From Adiantum capillus-veneris (taxonomy: Eukaryota > Streptophyta > Polypodiopsida > Polypodiales > Pteridaceae), in the NCBI GenBank assembly GCA_014529385.2, contig CM043962.1, positions 37,539,098-37,603,097 on the forward strand: a stretch of 64,000 nt of DNA, read 5' to 3'. This document shows, one piece after another, positions 44,206 to 55,509 of the stretch; within the stretch, counting starts at the first letter, position 1; every line of letters starts with the position of its first letter. Made by a program: the position numbers and the translations under genes. A model generated the notes under the pieces. It was not told the DNA's origin. It ran no database searches and saw only the letters and a program-made list of their open reading frames with translations.

Positions 44206-46416
44206 GTAAACCTAAGCTCCATGGAAATTAGTCTTATAAAATGAGAGTATATGCTTATAGCGCATTGTCGTTCAGGTCTCTGAGTGAGTCAAATAGGAAG
44301 ATATTTCAAAGGTGAATCTAAAAAAGTGTCTGAGACTTCTTCAAGGATAGTGTGCAAGGAATTGCCATGATTCACGCTTTCGTTGGTGGATACTCTACTG
44401 GAGGTTTCTCCAGATATATCATGATTTCCTAGTACACGACCAGATCTAAGGTTCATAAAGACTTGTGCAGCCTTGGATAGAGTACTTACCTTTGGATTGA
44501 CTTGTCGTCAATTTCCACTGGACTTGATTGTAACTTCTGTCAAGCTACCGATTCCTTGTTTTCAACCTGATTCCTGTACAAATTTGATCAAGTTAGCTAT
44601 TCTTCTATAAAAACAGTATAGTTTTTGCTAGATGTCGTGATTGGTTTATGTGTATCACTACAAATCGAGCTAATTGAGTCAACCATTGCAATTTTCAAAC
44701 TCAACTTTGGAAAAAATCAAAGGATTAATCTGCAACCTAGAAACTGAGTGAACATGTATCAATTTGGATCCGATTGAACCCAAAATTGCCCGATGGCTTT
44801 GTATTATGCTGGTCTAACATTCTACAAGTTTAAAAGTAAAAAATGGTGGCACTAGGTAGCAGTAGTAAATATCACGATTATTTATTTTTGCCATTTTTTT
44901 GTACTTTTTGGCTTGGTTTGCCAAGTATACACTCTGTTAAAGTCCCTGGACAAGTTTGGACAAAATCTGTTCAAGTTTATCAATTGTTTCGTGTCTGCAT
45001 ACTCTGATTTCAAAAATCTAGCTTAAGTCTCACTTTTATGATCCACATTTCACCAAAATTGATTTATGTGATCTACTTGATATGCTTGACCTTGTGGTAT
45101 ATTCAAATATGCAAAATTATCAATTTTTGAAGTAGATGTAAATAATCACGATTATTTACTCCAGCTATATTTTTGCAAATTTTTGTCCCAACCTCGGCAC
45201 AGATCTGTTAAGCACCTCATGTTAAGGTCTCTAGCCAGGTTTCATCAAGTTTGGACAATTTTTGGTCAAATGGTCATCATCAGTTTTCTGTTCGCAGACT
45301 AACTTTGCAAATTTGGTCACAATTTTCAATCCAATTATCCAAATCTTACCAAATTTGGTTTGTGGGCTTATTACTACATGGTAAAGCTAGTGGTATGCCA
45401 ACTTGGTATCAAAAAAGTTGAAAAATGGGGTAGATGTAAATAATCACGATAATTTGCAACTGGTATTTTTTTGCATCTTTTTGGTCAATTGAGCATGTAC
45501 ACATGTTTATCATATCAATATAAGCCTATGAATCAAATTTCATCAAGTTTGGACAAATGTTTTCCCAATTTACACTCAAGTTTCAGAAAGTCAGTACAAA
45601 CTTTAGTTTTTACTCTGTTTTTTGCCAGTTTGGTGATCCAAATCTTTTGTGCCTTTACAAAAGTTGTTTGTACACATGCAATGAGTCAATGGTATGAACC
45701 TTGGTCAAATCTGAGGTGAAAGTTAATAATTGCGATTATTAGCTTCAACCTTGAAATGAACCAATTCTTGCACTTTTTTCAAGGACAATCCTTTTATGAG
45801 TTATTTTAAGCTTATGAATCAAGTCAAAACTTAATTTGGCCTAAAATTTCAAGAAAAAGTAAATAATCTGAGTTTTGGTCAACTCTTAAAATTTTTACCT
45901 CAAAGTGTCCTTGAACTTACCCACTGGTTCATACAACTTTTAAGCATACTCTCCAGTCGGATTGAGTGGTTTGGAGTCTTTTCGTGCTATTTCTAGCCGT
46001 AGACCTGAAATTCTGCAACTTCAAATACAACTCACAATGATTTTTTTGGAGAGGGCAATGTTCTTAAATCCACCTTGGATCCTACTTACCCTACTCCTGG
46101 ATTCTCATGCAAAGGGGTTGTGGAAAGTGTCCACAAACACTCGTTTTCTTGTCTTTTATGGTTTCCTGAGCATTGATCTTAAGACTTGTCTCGTCTATCA
46201 ATCATCCTCAAAATTCTAATCTAGTTCTACAATCCTACAATCCTAAAGGCACTTAGCAAGTACGATTACCTCCGAGCTACTTCTACACAGCAAAAGATGA
46301 TAATCTTAGGCTATACGGTCTCTAAAACAAAGTTTTTAACTCTAGGAGATCCTAGAGGAATTTAAAGGATAACTTCACAAGGCGCTCGTGTTTTTTTCTT
46401 AGTTTAGGTCTCTTCA
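44206..46416 (-). other. Gypsy 5' leader
   Basis: Untranslated region between primer site and gag, unusually long at about 2.2 kb. It has no conserved open frame and contains the degenerate repeats listed separately. Plus-strand frames at 45471-45719 and 45962-46219 are not supported. Confidence 0.6.
44860..45880. repeat. Degenerate ~285-bp repeats with a palindromic core in the gypsy leader
   Basis: The core TAATCACGATTATT recurs at about 44867-44884, 45139-45158, 45437-45455 and 45721-45740 (spacing about 274, 298 and 286 bp), with a weak fifth at 45859. Each is followed 65-90 bp later by 'caagtttggacaaa' or a variant. Between cores the units have diverged strongly. The core is an inverted repeat, AATAATC/GATTATT around two bases. 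Confidence 0.7.
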
Positions 46417-46437
46417 ATCCCCAACAGCGGCGCCAAA
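46417..46437 (-). promoter_or_regulatory. Primer-binding site of the gypsy element
   Basis: Minus-strand TTTGGCGCCGCTGTTGGGG directly after the LTR end ...CCCACA. Close to the TGGCGCCGTTG primer site of plant Tat/Athila-like elements. Confidence 0.8.
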
Positions 46438-47424
46438 TGTGGGACGCGTGTCTAACCTCACTATCCTATCTTATTGCAGTTTTAGCAAGAACCACGATTA
46501 AATTGTCAATCCATGGGATGAAGCTGACTTGACTAGTGCACAGAGGCTACAAGAGGTTTTCAATCTCTTGGAAAACAACTAACAACTCGCATCTAACTCA
46601 AGCTACACTCAAGTGACTGAAATCACCAAAATCCAATCGCTCATCAGTAAACAAATCACATCCGTTACAGCATCAAATGATATTCAAATGTAACGAAACT
46701 TCTAGGACATGTTGATAAGACCTAAGTACACATGCTTATGGTCTCAAACCCCACTTTAGGTCAAGTGACAAAATCGCAATTATTAACAGCAGTGGATTTT
46801 TGACCTAGTCGTTTTCGACCCAGAATGCATCTAAATGCTTAGCAATGCTGTCCCAATAACCCGCCTATGCTTATTTGGATTTTGAAGTGTAAAATCTTAC
46901 TTATGATGAAATTAGGTCGCAGGTCGGCGATGCCAAAAGCTATGAAATAATGTGATGTGCTTACGTCAATGCGTAGAGCTCTTACTTGCAGTTGCACTGC
47001 AACAAATGCGACTGCAATGTGATAACCGGGGAGGGAGTAGGAGGTGCGAGAAGGAGAGAAGTGAGCCTCGTTAGCTCACGCTGTGTATTTCATTATCCAA
47101 AACTTAACAATAACTTACAAAAATTGGCTTTTATACCTTAGCCAAGGTTTTTGGTGGTCAAAACTAATTATTTGGTAGCTCTAACTAAAGATAGGCAATG
47201 ACAGGTTGATACAATCTGCAAGCTTGTAGCCCCGGCCCGGCTCATCAATTACAAGGTTTATCCAAAAAATAGGAGTTATAATATTTCCGATTTATCAAAA
47301 TAATAAGTGTTTTTACAATGAGAAATCCAAAAAATGGTATCCGTGGTGTCCGTGTTAGCTTGCTGCTAACACTGTTGGTGGTAGTCATCTAGGAGTCGTA
47401 CATGTCGAGATTGACATCTCAACA
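46438..47424 (-). mobile_element. Gypsy element, 5' LTR
   Basis: About 987 bp on the plus strand from TGTGGGACGCG to GACATCTCAACA (TG...CA). The primer-site border is firm. The outer border is inferred from the TG/CA rule and a change of sequence type. A minus-strand TATA box lies within it. Confidence 0.55.
47128..47137 (-). promoter_or_regulatory. TATA box in gypsy LTR
   Basis: Minus-strand GGTATAAAAG, about 690 bp from the primer site, in the right orientation to drive the element. Confidence 0.5.
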
Positions 47425-47769
47425 CTCTAGATCCAATATAAGTACTCTTTTGATGTCCTTGAAAACAAGTGTTAGGTGATAAGGAGGTGGTTGAAGCCTT
47501 GGATGAGGTTTTTTGGGTAGTTCAATAGTTTCCTTCAAATCACATGCATGCATATAGCCAATTCATTTTCTTGTATTGACTCTAAAATTGAAAAACAAGA
47601 ACATTTTATGTCATTGAAACAATAATCATGAGTTTTACATTATACATCATATGGTAATATTAAATGGAAAAATCTATCTATAATATACTCATTGCTATAA
47701 ATAAATTCAAATATAAAACCTTAAGTATTTTATACTGCACTTTCTCTTCTTAGTCTCAATATCATAAAG

Positions 47770-48700
47770 TTCAACTAGATTTAAGTAAACTAGTAAGTAC
47801 TACTTGTCAAAGGTATGCTCAAAGTGCATAAGTTCTTATCCAATTCTCTACTATAGAATGGGTGCTTAGGTCTCAAGTCTACCACTTTTCCAATTTGAGA
47901 TCCGTTTGAATATAGAAAGAAAAACTCATGATCACTTGTAAAAGTGGTCAAATAAGGTTTCAATATTGATTATTGTAACATAGGATTTTGACTAATGTCT
48001 ACTCAATCTAAGCATATATAGAATTAAGGTCCACCACTTGTCCAACCTAAGCATGGGATATTATTATAAGGTCCGTGGCCCTATTCTCAATTATATAATG
48101 GGTATTTAGTCTCAAGACTCCCAGATAATATAAGCTAGGATTCATTAAACAATGTTGACAAAACCATAAACTTTTATCCATCCCAGAGCCCATGTGGGTA
48201 AATGAGCTATGGATTTCAAGCTCCAACACTTTTCCACAATTTTATGATTGTTTGTAGCATGGGGAGTTTGGTTTGAGGAACCACTGCTTGTACATGGTTA
48301 TAGCATGGAGAGAAGCAAGATGCACCAATTATCCAAGCTAGGCTTAATTTTATCATAAAGAGAATCAATGGCCATGACTTGCCCAAGCTAGGCATAAGCT
48401 ATTGATAAAATGCCACCACATGTGCATCCCAAGTGGTGGACCTCCTCTTGGTTTCCATGCATAGATTGGATAAGTGGTAGAATTTGCTTGTATCCATGTG
48501 TCAAGGGAGCCCAACTTATATAAATGATGGACATTGAAATTGAACCCCCATGCTACAACATATCATAATTTGGGAAAGTGATAGGAAAAAACACTATCCA
48601 TTTTGTGAAATAGCAAAGGTGCTGGACCTTTTATCAAATGGTTGACTTTATAGCTTGGACAAGTGGTGGACCTATAAGATTGAGTTTGCAATTCTGGTCC
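47770..48700 (+). repeat. Decayed satellite, related to 34.8-36.1 kb
   Basis: 'aaggtccaccacttgtccaa' at about 48025, 'accacttttccaa' at 47881, 'gccatgacttgcccaagc' at 48370 and similar blocks match the 50-bp satellite in the same orientation, but spacing is irregular and divergence higher. Confidence 0.6.
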
Positions 48701-48870
48701 ATTGTAAGTTGGCCCAAATTTTGACATGTGTTAAATCCTTCCATACTTGATATGCATGAAGCTCTTGCTTTGTAGATTTGGTGTTTGCTTTCAGAACTCG
48801 AATCCGACTTTCTTAGCTCTGTTTATTAATTTTTTATTCTTATTAGGTTTTTTATTTAAAAAATATTGAA

Positions 48871-49120
48871 AATTATTATATTTGGCCAAAAATTCAACTA
48901 GAGTTACTTCTCAAACTCATATATACATACTCTCACTTTAGGCATCTCACCCATCAAAATTTGTGAAAATGATCCATTATTATTAGAAAAGGGAAATTCC
49001 TAAAAATTATTATATTTGGCCAAAAATTCAGCCAAAATTATTCCTTAAACTCAGTTGTACATACTCTCACTTTAGGTATCTTGCCCATTGAAATTTGTAA
49101 TTATGGCTCATTATTATGCC
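48871..49120. repeat. 134-bp tandem duplication
   Basis: 'aattattatatttggccaaa' starts at 48871 and 49005; both copies run through 'catactctcactttagg'. AT-rich, no gene. Confidence 0.8.
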
Positions 49121-49765
49121 TGATGAGTGTAGAATTTTGCTAAAAAACAAGAAAAAAGCAAACATTTAAGCAATAAAACACACTTTATACACTTTACACA
49201 TGATCTTTCATCATCTTGTAGCTTAACATCCTGCAATATGCTACTCCAGTTACTTTTACTCCCCCCTTCCCATTTTGAGTCGTCCCGGACGAAGGTATGT
49301 GCAATGTGCATGGGCGTGAAGAAAATGTCTATGCAAGGCCGTAGAAATTGTCCTATCATGCTTATGGAAGAGATGCAATGAGTAACATGATGATGTGTAA
49401 GATGCAAGTAATGAACAGATTGTGTAGTGGTTTTTGCTGGGCAAGGTTTCATCTAAACTGCGATTTCCAAACAAAAGTCGTTGAAGACGAACCGCCCGTT
49501 CTTTGATGGTTGGTTTAGTGAGTACTATTGGCGGGTTGGTGATTTGGCTTGGCTTAACTTTGGGTATCCATGATTGGTTTTGGAAACTTTGAAGATGGTT
49601 ATCGGTTTGATTGTTTGGGTCTCCATTGCCCTGTTGGTTGTTGTGCAATTGTTGGCTTCTCCGATGTGAATTTGGGAATCCATTTGTATTTGAGTAACAA
49701 TAAGGATTAGTCAATTGGGAATCTATAAGGTCACGAGTGGATCTAGATGCGATTGCTAAATACGT
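49121..49765. other. Spacer left of an LTR element
   Basis: A 182-codon minus-strand open frame (49256-49804) spans into the LTR and has Ser/His/Thr-rich composition without motifs. Not called. Confidence 0.4.
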
Positions 49766-50760
49766 TGGAGAGGGGAAAAGGGGAACACACCCAGCACACA
49801 ACACAATGCCTCACTATAGCCCAGAGTATACACAGCGCCCCAATCCACTAGAATTCACGTTCAAAAATGGACACTATCCTCAAGCAAACCACCATGATGC
49901 ACACGACCATATGCCATATGCTCTGCAGTGCACCAAACAAACCCAATCATTCTGCTCCGCTCAATTCATAGCCTTCCACACGCGGATAGCCTCTCTCTAT
50001 CTCTCTTTTGCATGGCAAACCTCGGGTAGGCACACACACCAACACATGCCAGGAAACACACGCACACAAGCTGAGAAGAGAAGGGGAAGGGGGAATGATG
50101 CCAAGAGATAGCAATGATGGCTTTCTTGCATATACACAAGACCATTTACAATCCACACCCTGCCAACACAAGCCTCGACAAAAAAGCAATGGCCAAAATC
50201 CCTCTGGTAAAAAGCTACCTTGGCAAAAAGCCCTTTCAATATCACGTATACACCCTTTTATAGGGGGCTATGTCCAAAAAAAGAAAAAATGTGAGCTCTC
50301 TAGCTCGTCCACATCAAACTGAGCCCCTTTTAGCATTTTTGTTGCATTGCTAGCACTTAACATTCTCCATTTGGAAACAATTGCATGGTGGGCAACTCGC
50401 CATGTTGCTTGCTTGGAACTGCACTTTAGGCTACCTTGAACCCTCTCTCCCTCTCTGGCTCCACCTTATGCCCTTGACCAACCTCGGACTATCTCTCTCT
50501 CACCCACTTGCCTTTGTGGCTAGATACACCCCCTAGAGACCCTCTCTCTCATTGCTGACTGCCACCACGGGACCCCCCCATGCACTAGTGATATCGCTAG
50601 TGGGGGGTACCCCTTTGCCTTCAAAAAACTTTACCCCTGAGGGTGCGTGGGAATTGATCCAAGCCAGGCCGCCACATCATCAACTCAAATCAGACTGCCC
50701 ACGGGCACTAGATATAACCACCACCGCCTTGACAGCCAGTGCGCCACCAATGCCTCCCCA
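49766..50760 (-). mobile_element. 3' LTR of a short LTR element
   Basis: 995 bp, TGGAGAG...CTCCCCA on the plus strand, matching 51176-52174 throughout at about 90% by eye. A minus-strand TATA box (CCCTATAAAAGGG, 50253-50265) lies mid-LTR. Confidence 0.8.
50253..50265 (-). promoter_or_regulatory. TATA box in 3' LTR
   Basis: Minus-strand CCCTATAAAAGGG; identical box in the other LTR at 51648-51660. Confidence 0.6.
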
Positions 50761-50779
50761 TCTTGGCATACCCCCTTCA

Positions 50780-51157
50780 GCTTTGCACCAGCTTCGTTTG
50801 AGGTAATCACCTCTCAAAATCGCTCCAAAAACTTACTTTGCAACCTCCACCATGATCTTCAATCATCACTGCTCTTTAAACCATCGAACCAAATCTTGGC
50901 TCGTCCTCGCATCAATAGCGGCACCATATGTAGCTTTTTTGCATCCGTCAACATATGCATCGACAGCAGCCATAACTCAAAAGTCTGCTAACCAATCCTC
51001 GGGATCTTCAATGCCCGTAAATATGGGGCCAAAACATGGCTCCACCATCTTGGTCAGCTTCAAACTCGACCATCGAACACTTTGACCATCAGCGAACCAC
51101 TTTGTGGGCTAAAAAACACCACTTCCAACCTCAAATCGGAGCATCAGACAGCTTCTT
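50780..51157 (-). pseudogene. Possible gag stub
   Basis: Minus-strand reading from about 51090 gives MVEPCFGPIFTGIEDPEDWL, a stop, then VMAAVDAYVDGCKKATYGAA and TSQDLVRWFKE. The DPEDWL and RWF positions resemble the start of gypsy capsids, and the position right after the primer site fits gag. Identification is tentative. Confidence 0.4.
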
Positions 51158-51170
51158 CGTGGGGGCACCA
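51158..51170 (-). promoter_or_regulatory. Candidate primer-binding site
   Basis: Minus-strand TGGTGCCCCCACG, five bases after the LTR end. Similar in form to TGG-starting primer sites of gypsy elements, but the tRNA is not identified. Confidence 0.45.
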
Positions 51171-51175
51171 GAAGA

Positions 51176-52174
51176 TAGAGAGGGAGAAAGGGGAACACAC
51201 CCAGCACATAGCACGATGCCTCACTATAGCCCACAGTATACACAGCACCCCAATCTACTAGAGTTCACCTCAAAACTCGACACTATCCGCAAGCAAACCA
51301 CCGTGTGCACACGACCATACGCACACATGCTCTGTAATGCACCAAACAGCCCCAATCATTCCGCTTTGCTCAATTCACTGCCTTCTATCTCTCTATCTCT
51401 CTTTGCACCGCAAACCTCGGGGAGGCACACACCTTGACACACGCCCGAAAACACATGCACACAAGCCGAGAAGAGAAGGGGGAAGGGGGAATGATGCCAA
51501 GAGACAACAATGATGGCTTTCTTGCATATACACAAACCATTTACAATCCACACCCTATCGGCACAACCCTTGGCAAAAAAGCAATGGCCAAAATCCCTCT
51601 GGCAAAAAGCTACCTTGGCAAAAAGCCCTTTCAATATCATGTATACACCCTTTTATAGGGGGGCTATGTCCAAAAAAAAGAAAAAATGTGAGCTCTCTAG
51701 TTCATGTACTTCAAATTGAGCCCCTTTTAGCATTTTTGTTGCATTGCTAGCACTTGGCATACTCCATTTGGAAACAATTGCATGGTGGACAACTCGCCAT
51801 GTTGCTTGCTTGGAACTGCACTCTAGGCCGCCTTGAACCCTCTCTCTCCCTCTCTGGCTCCACCTTACTGCCCTTTGACCAGACTCACACTGTCTCTCTC
51901 TCACCCACTTGCCTTTGTGGGAGGATACACCCCCTAGAGACCCTCTCTCTTACTATTGACTGCCGTCGCGGGACCCCCCCATGCACTAGTGATACCGCTA
52001 GTGGGGGGTACCCTTTTGCCTTCAAAAACATTTGCCCCTGAGGGCGCACGTGAATTGACCCCAGCCATTGACCCCAGTCAGGCTGCCACATCATCAACTT
52101 AGATCACACTGCCCACGGGCGCCAGATATAACCACCACCGCCTTGACGGCCAGCGTGCCACCAACGTCTCCCCA
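51176..52174 (-). mobile_element. 5' LTR of the short LTR element
   Basis: 999 bp; its inner end reads TAGAGAG where the other copy has TGGAGAG, a single change that destroys the terminal TG. TATA box at 51648-51660 on the minus strand. Confidence 0.8.
51648..51660 (-). promoter_or_regulatory. TATA box in 5' LTR
   Basis: Minus-strand CCCTATAAAAGGG, conserved between the two LTRs. Confidence 0.65.
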
Positions 52175-52339
52175 AAACTGTCAAGCTCCGCTATTGCAGA
52201 CGCGCCACGTAGCGCCCAAGTGTGTGCGCCATAGCCTTAACACATCGGGAGATCACTCCCCTTCACTCATGCTTGATAGCCTCACCCCTTAGGTTTTATA
52301 CTCTACCAAGTCGCGCACATATGGGATATTTGGCCCGCC

Positions 52340-52805
52340 ACCTAGCCCCCAGCAAACTTCAACTGGCCATAACCTACAATCCATAGCTCTGATTTGCAAT
52401 CTAAAAAAATGGGCATGCTCCTTAGTTCAAGCATTATGCCTATACATTGACATCCACTTGGGCCACATGTCCCCAGTTGCCCTGTCCGGCAAGGATCTGC
52501 AATGCACTGCACCTTCAAACTCCAATATCTTGGGCTCCGTAGCTCTGTTTGATGAGCCATCTAAACCTGCTCCTTTATCACTTCATGCTCTTCATTTCTA
52601 GACCCAAAGACTACACCTCACACCTCCTTCATCTACTCCCCAAATTGGATCCCTTTGGAGCCATTTTTAGGCCTTTAAATCACATTAGCCATACATCTTT
52701 GCTGCTACCCATCTGCACATGATCTTTATAGCTGCTCCAGCCCTTTGCCATGCTTCTACTAGCCTACACATACATTCCCATGCCATCTTCTATGGTCGAC
52801 CAACT
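52340..52805 (-). repeat. Dispersed repeat, inverted partner of 31320-31760
   Basis: Contains, as reverse complements and in mirrored order, the blocks listed for 31320-31760 (for example 'tagctctgtttgatgag' at 52541 and 'ccatgccatcttctatggtc' at 52779). No coding frame. Confidence 0.7.
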
Positions 52806-52862
52806 TTGGTTGCACCAACATTGCCAATAAATCATGGTCTAAGATCCGAATGAATTTTTGAA

Positions 52863-52932
52863 TGTGATATGTCATGTGATGTCCTGTGATGTCAAATGAT
52901 TTCATGTGATGTCTTGTGATGTGATTGTAAAT
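52863..52932. repeat. Short ~11-bp repeat cluster
   Basis: Five to six variants of 'catgtgatgtc' in tandem. Confidence 0.7.
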
Positions 52933-53280
52933 TGGTACATGTGCTAGATGTGTGTTCTTAGTGCATCGATACTAACAATGAGTCTCTCCTAAGACAATTT
53001 ATGGACTCTATCTATTTTGCAGGCATAATCGAGGGCAATTACAATGCTTTCAAGAGGGGGATATGTCACAAACTAGTGACGTTGCTACCTATGGTACACA
53101 CACACACCTGCCCTGGGTGAGTGCTGTAGATTCCCAAATTCACGTGGAATGCTAACGTGGCATGATTTTATGGACACCTCCACACATTGCAACACAAAAC
53201 GTGGAGCATGTACGGAACTGATGACGTGGCAGCAACGTATGGAATTTCTAGCTTTTGGGCCTTCTTTTTCTACACAATTT

Positions 53281-53282
<2 letters not shown>
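52933..53282. other. Spacer, no gene seen
   Basis: No open frame or border motif recognised. Confidence 0.4.

Positions 53283-53345
<63 letters not shown>
53283..53345. repeat. (GA)n microsatellite
   Basis: About 62 bp, uninterrupted. Confidence 0.97.
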
Positions 53346-53350
<5 letters not shown>

Positions 53351-53380
53351 TTGGCTTGCTTTATTTTTATCAAGCAAGTT

Positions 53381-53480
53381 TTGAGAGTCAAAGGGTATTT
53401 ATTTTTTAATGCTTTTTATTTTGAAGCTTTTGGGGCTAAGGTTTGAGAGTCAAAGGGTATTTATTTTTTAATGCTTTTAA
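53381..53480. repeat. 62-bp tandem duplication
   Basis: 'ttgagagtcaaagggtattt' starts at 53381 and 53443; both copies continue with the same AT-rich sequence. Confidence 0.8.
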
Positions 53481-54537
53481 TCCCTTGTAACTCTTTATAA
53501 GTGTGGCTTGGGCTCCCACTTCTCAGAGCATCTGAACACAGAGTCTGAGAGTGAGGCCCAACCACTCCCTTGTACTTTGTGCAAAAGATTTAATATAAAA
53601 CGAAATACCGAAAGGGGCGCCAATCTTTGGGGCAAATACCTCTTGGCATTGAACTCCGTGGGGCCGATGTCAAATCGAATTGTGAACTGTTTTGAAGTGA
53701 ATTCATGTTGTGTCATGGTAGATTCTTGACTTGGAGTGTCCAAGTCTGTTACACATCCTCAACTGAATGACCTTGGTATGTGTATGTCGGGGCCCCATTG
53801 CCTCAAAGAAAGCGCCTGTCACTCTATGACCCACCTGGGTCCACTGAGATGCATGTCGATGGAAAGCAAACTAGATCTGAAAGAGATGATTATAGCAGCA
53901 TAGAAAGAGCTTTCTGATGCATGTACCCCTTCAGAGGGGGTTCCAGATGAACCTTTGAAGTGCTATGATGAATTACTAAGTAACATGGATGCAGATGAGG
54001 GAGCAGAGGATGACATGGATGAGTATAAAGATTGCCTAGATCATGATGATTGTGAACAGGTTATCGACATGGATTTTACATCTATGCTTGTACATGGGCT
54101 ACATGAGGAGATAACTCCTACATTAGCACTAGTAAGGTGTGAACTTTGGGCACTTTAAAGCTTTCCGACCAGTGGAGATTCCAAACCACCTTTGACCGGC
54201 TAAATGCCACATTTGATATACACACCTCAATGGCACCTACTACAACCTGCATCCAATACATGCTCAAACGGTATAGCATCATTCTGCTTGCTTCCATATG
54301 ACTGCCTCCTACCTTTCCATGGCTAGACAGATTTTGGGTGCACCAATGTGTACAAATTGATGTGCTATATCACCCTTGGCCTCAACGTAACCAAGTTGTC
54401 AAGATTTTGTATGTCTCAAAACCAATCACCATGGCTAGTCAGGAGACTCGATGCACCCAAATCCACATATCATACATTATCACAACATTTAGATACATTT
54501 GTGCACATAGTGTTTAACCTCATCATTTGCACCTCTA
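53481..54537. other. Spacer with weak acidic frame
   Basis: 53955-54158 (plus) encodes a very acidic 67-residue stretch (DEGAEDDMDEYKDCLDHDD). It may be a retrotransposon remnant; no gene is supported. Confidence 0.3.
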
Positions 54538-55496
54538 CTAGTACCTACATAGTTGTTTTGTTGCCTTCTTTGGTGGACAGCCACATTGAAAATCGTCTTG
54601 ACTACCACATGTCCAACATTCCTTGCTATTATTCTGCACATTTTTTCTATGAAATTTTTCACAAACTCTTTTCTCCCCTACCTTGGAAATTTCCTCGATC
54701 ACATTTGTGCTACCTCTAGTTTTCAACCATATTCTGATTGTCCTCACTTTTTATTTCCTTCACCCCAGGCATCTTTTTGACCTGCACCAAGTCCTCTAAC
54801 CCTGCCTATGTTTTAGTTATAGAAAACTTGTTTCAAATTACATGAACCTTGGGAAGATGAGTCTACAGTAATTTTCCTTTCTTCCACAATCAGCAATGGC
54901 ACCAAATTTGTTAAACTCAGAATGTTTTGTCAATTATGAATAGAGGTCTTAAACTGCTTGTACGATGGCCTTAAACCATGCACAAATTCTTTTACCTTGT
55001 CATCATTATCAACTATAACACTGATAGGTGCAAGAAATTCATGTATGTCCTTTATCTTTAGAGTATAATCATTCACTAATATGCCCATTTTCTTGAGAGT
55101 GTTGAGCTCTATCTTTAACCACAACTCCTTGCCTTATTGTTGGTCATGTCTAGCAAGACCAAATAATTTCATGCCTCCTCAAGGGAATTAGCATCTTGTA
55201 TATGAGCGATCATAGAGTTCTCCACACTATCAAACAAGCACTATGAACTTTTTTGCTCCTTGGCTTCAATCTTTTAACATTTTTATCTATTGAGGAGTAG
55301 GATGCTCCTCGAGAAACACTAGTGTACCTTCTTGTTCAACTACAACGTACTCCCAACAACAAATTAGTCATGTTGAACTTCCAAGCATAAAAGTTGTTAT
55401 TGTCTAGCTTCTCACTGACATTGCCATTGATTCATGAAAGTTGTTATTGTCTAGCTTCTCACTGACATTGCCATTGATTCCATCATTGTTAGACAT
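54538..55496 (-). pseudogene. Copia gag scrap (UBN2-type)
   Basis: It starts at an ATG at 55496 (MSNNDGINGNVSEKLDNNNF), the usual copia gag N-terminus. A duplication and stops follow; 55124-54930 contains ELNTLKKMGILVNDYTLKIK and DKVKEFVHGLRPSYKQFKTS. 54747-54538 contains CWTCGSQDDFQCGC, a knuckle in which His is replaced by Asp. No pol follows. A third copia gag lineage for the window. Confidence 0.7.
55391..55485 (-). repeat. ~47-bp tandem duplication within copia gag
   Basis: The coding segment for VSEKLDNNNF occurs twice in a row; the copy length is not a multiple of three, so it breaks the gag frame right after the start. Confidence 0.75.
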
Positions 55497-55509
55497 GTTT
55501 GCAAAAAAC

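Larger units (their letters stand above)
36395..47424 (-). mobile_element. Ty3/gypsy retrotransposon, 3' LTR missing
   Basis: About 11 kb on the minus strand: LTR, primer site, 2.2-kb leader, gag with zinc motifs, protease, RT, RNase H, integrase (RT before integrase, the gypsy order). The primer site TTTGGCGCCGCTGTTGGGG is of the kind used by plant Tat/Athila-like elements. Satellite of the same family lies on both sides (34.8-36.3 and 47.8-48.7 kb), suggesting insertion into a satellite array. No second LTR was found at the integrase end. Many stops and frameshifts make it defective. Confidence 0.85.
49766..52174 (-). mobile_element. Internally deleted LTR retrotransposon (LTR-short interior-LTR)
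   Basis: Two ~1-kb direct repeats flank only about 415 bp. Next to the right repeat a minus-strand TGGTGCCCCCACG is a primer-site candidate; next to the left repeat GCTGAAGGGGGTATG is a polypurine-tract candidate, so the element runs right to left. The interior keeps a possible gag stub. Flanking pentamers (TACGT and AAACT) do not match, so no target duplication is seen. Non-autonomous at best. Confidence 0.72.

Noticed and set aside
49256-49804. 182-codon minus-strand open frame
   Set aside because: It runs across an LTR border, has biased Ser/Thr/His composition and no conserved motif.
53500-53700. Possible primer site around GGGGCGCCAATC
   Set aside because: It resembles a TGGCGCC primer site only partly, and no LTR border or gag was found beside it.
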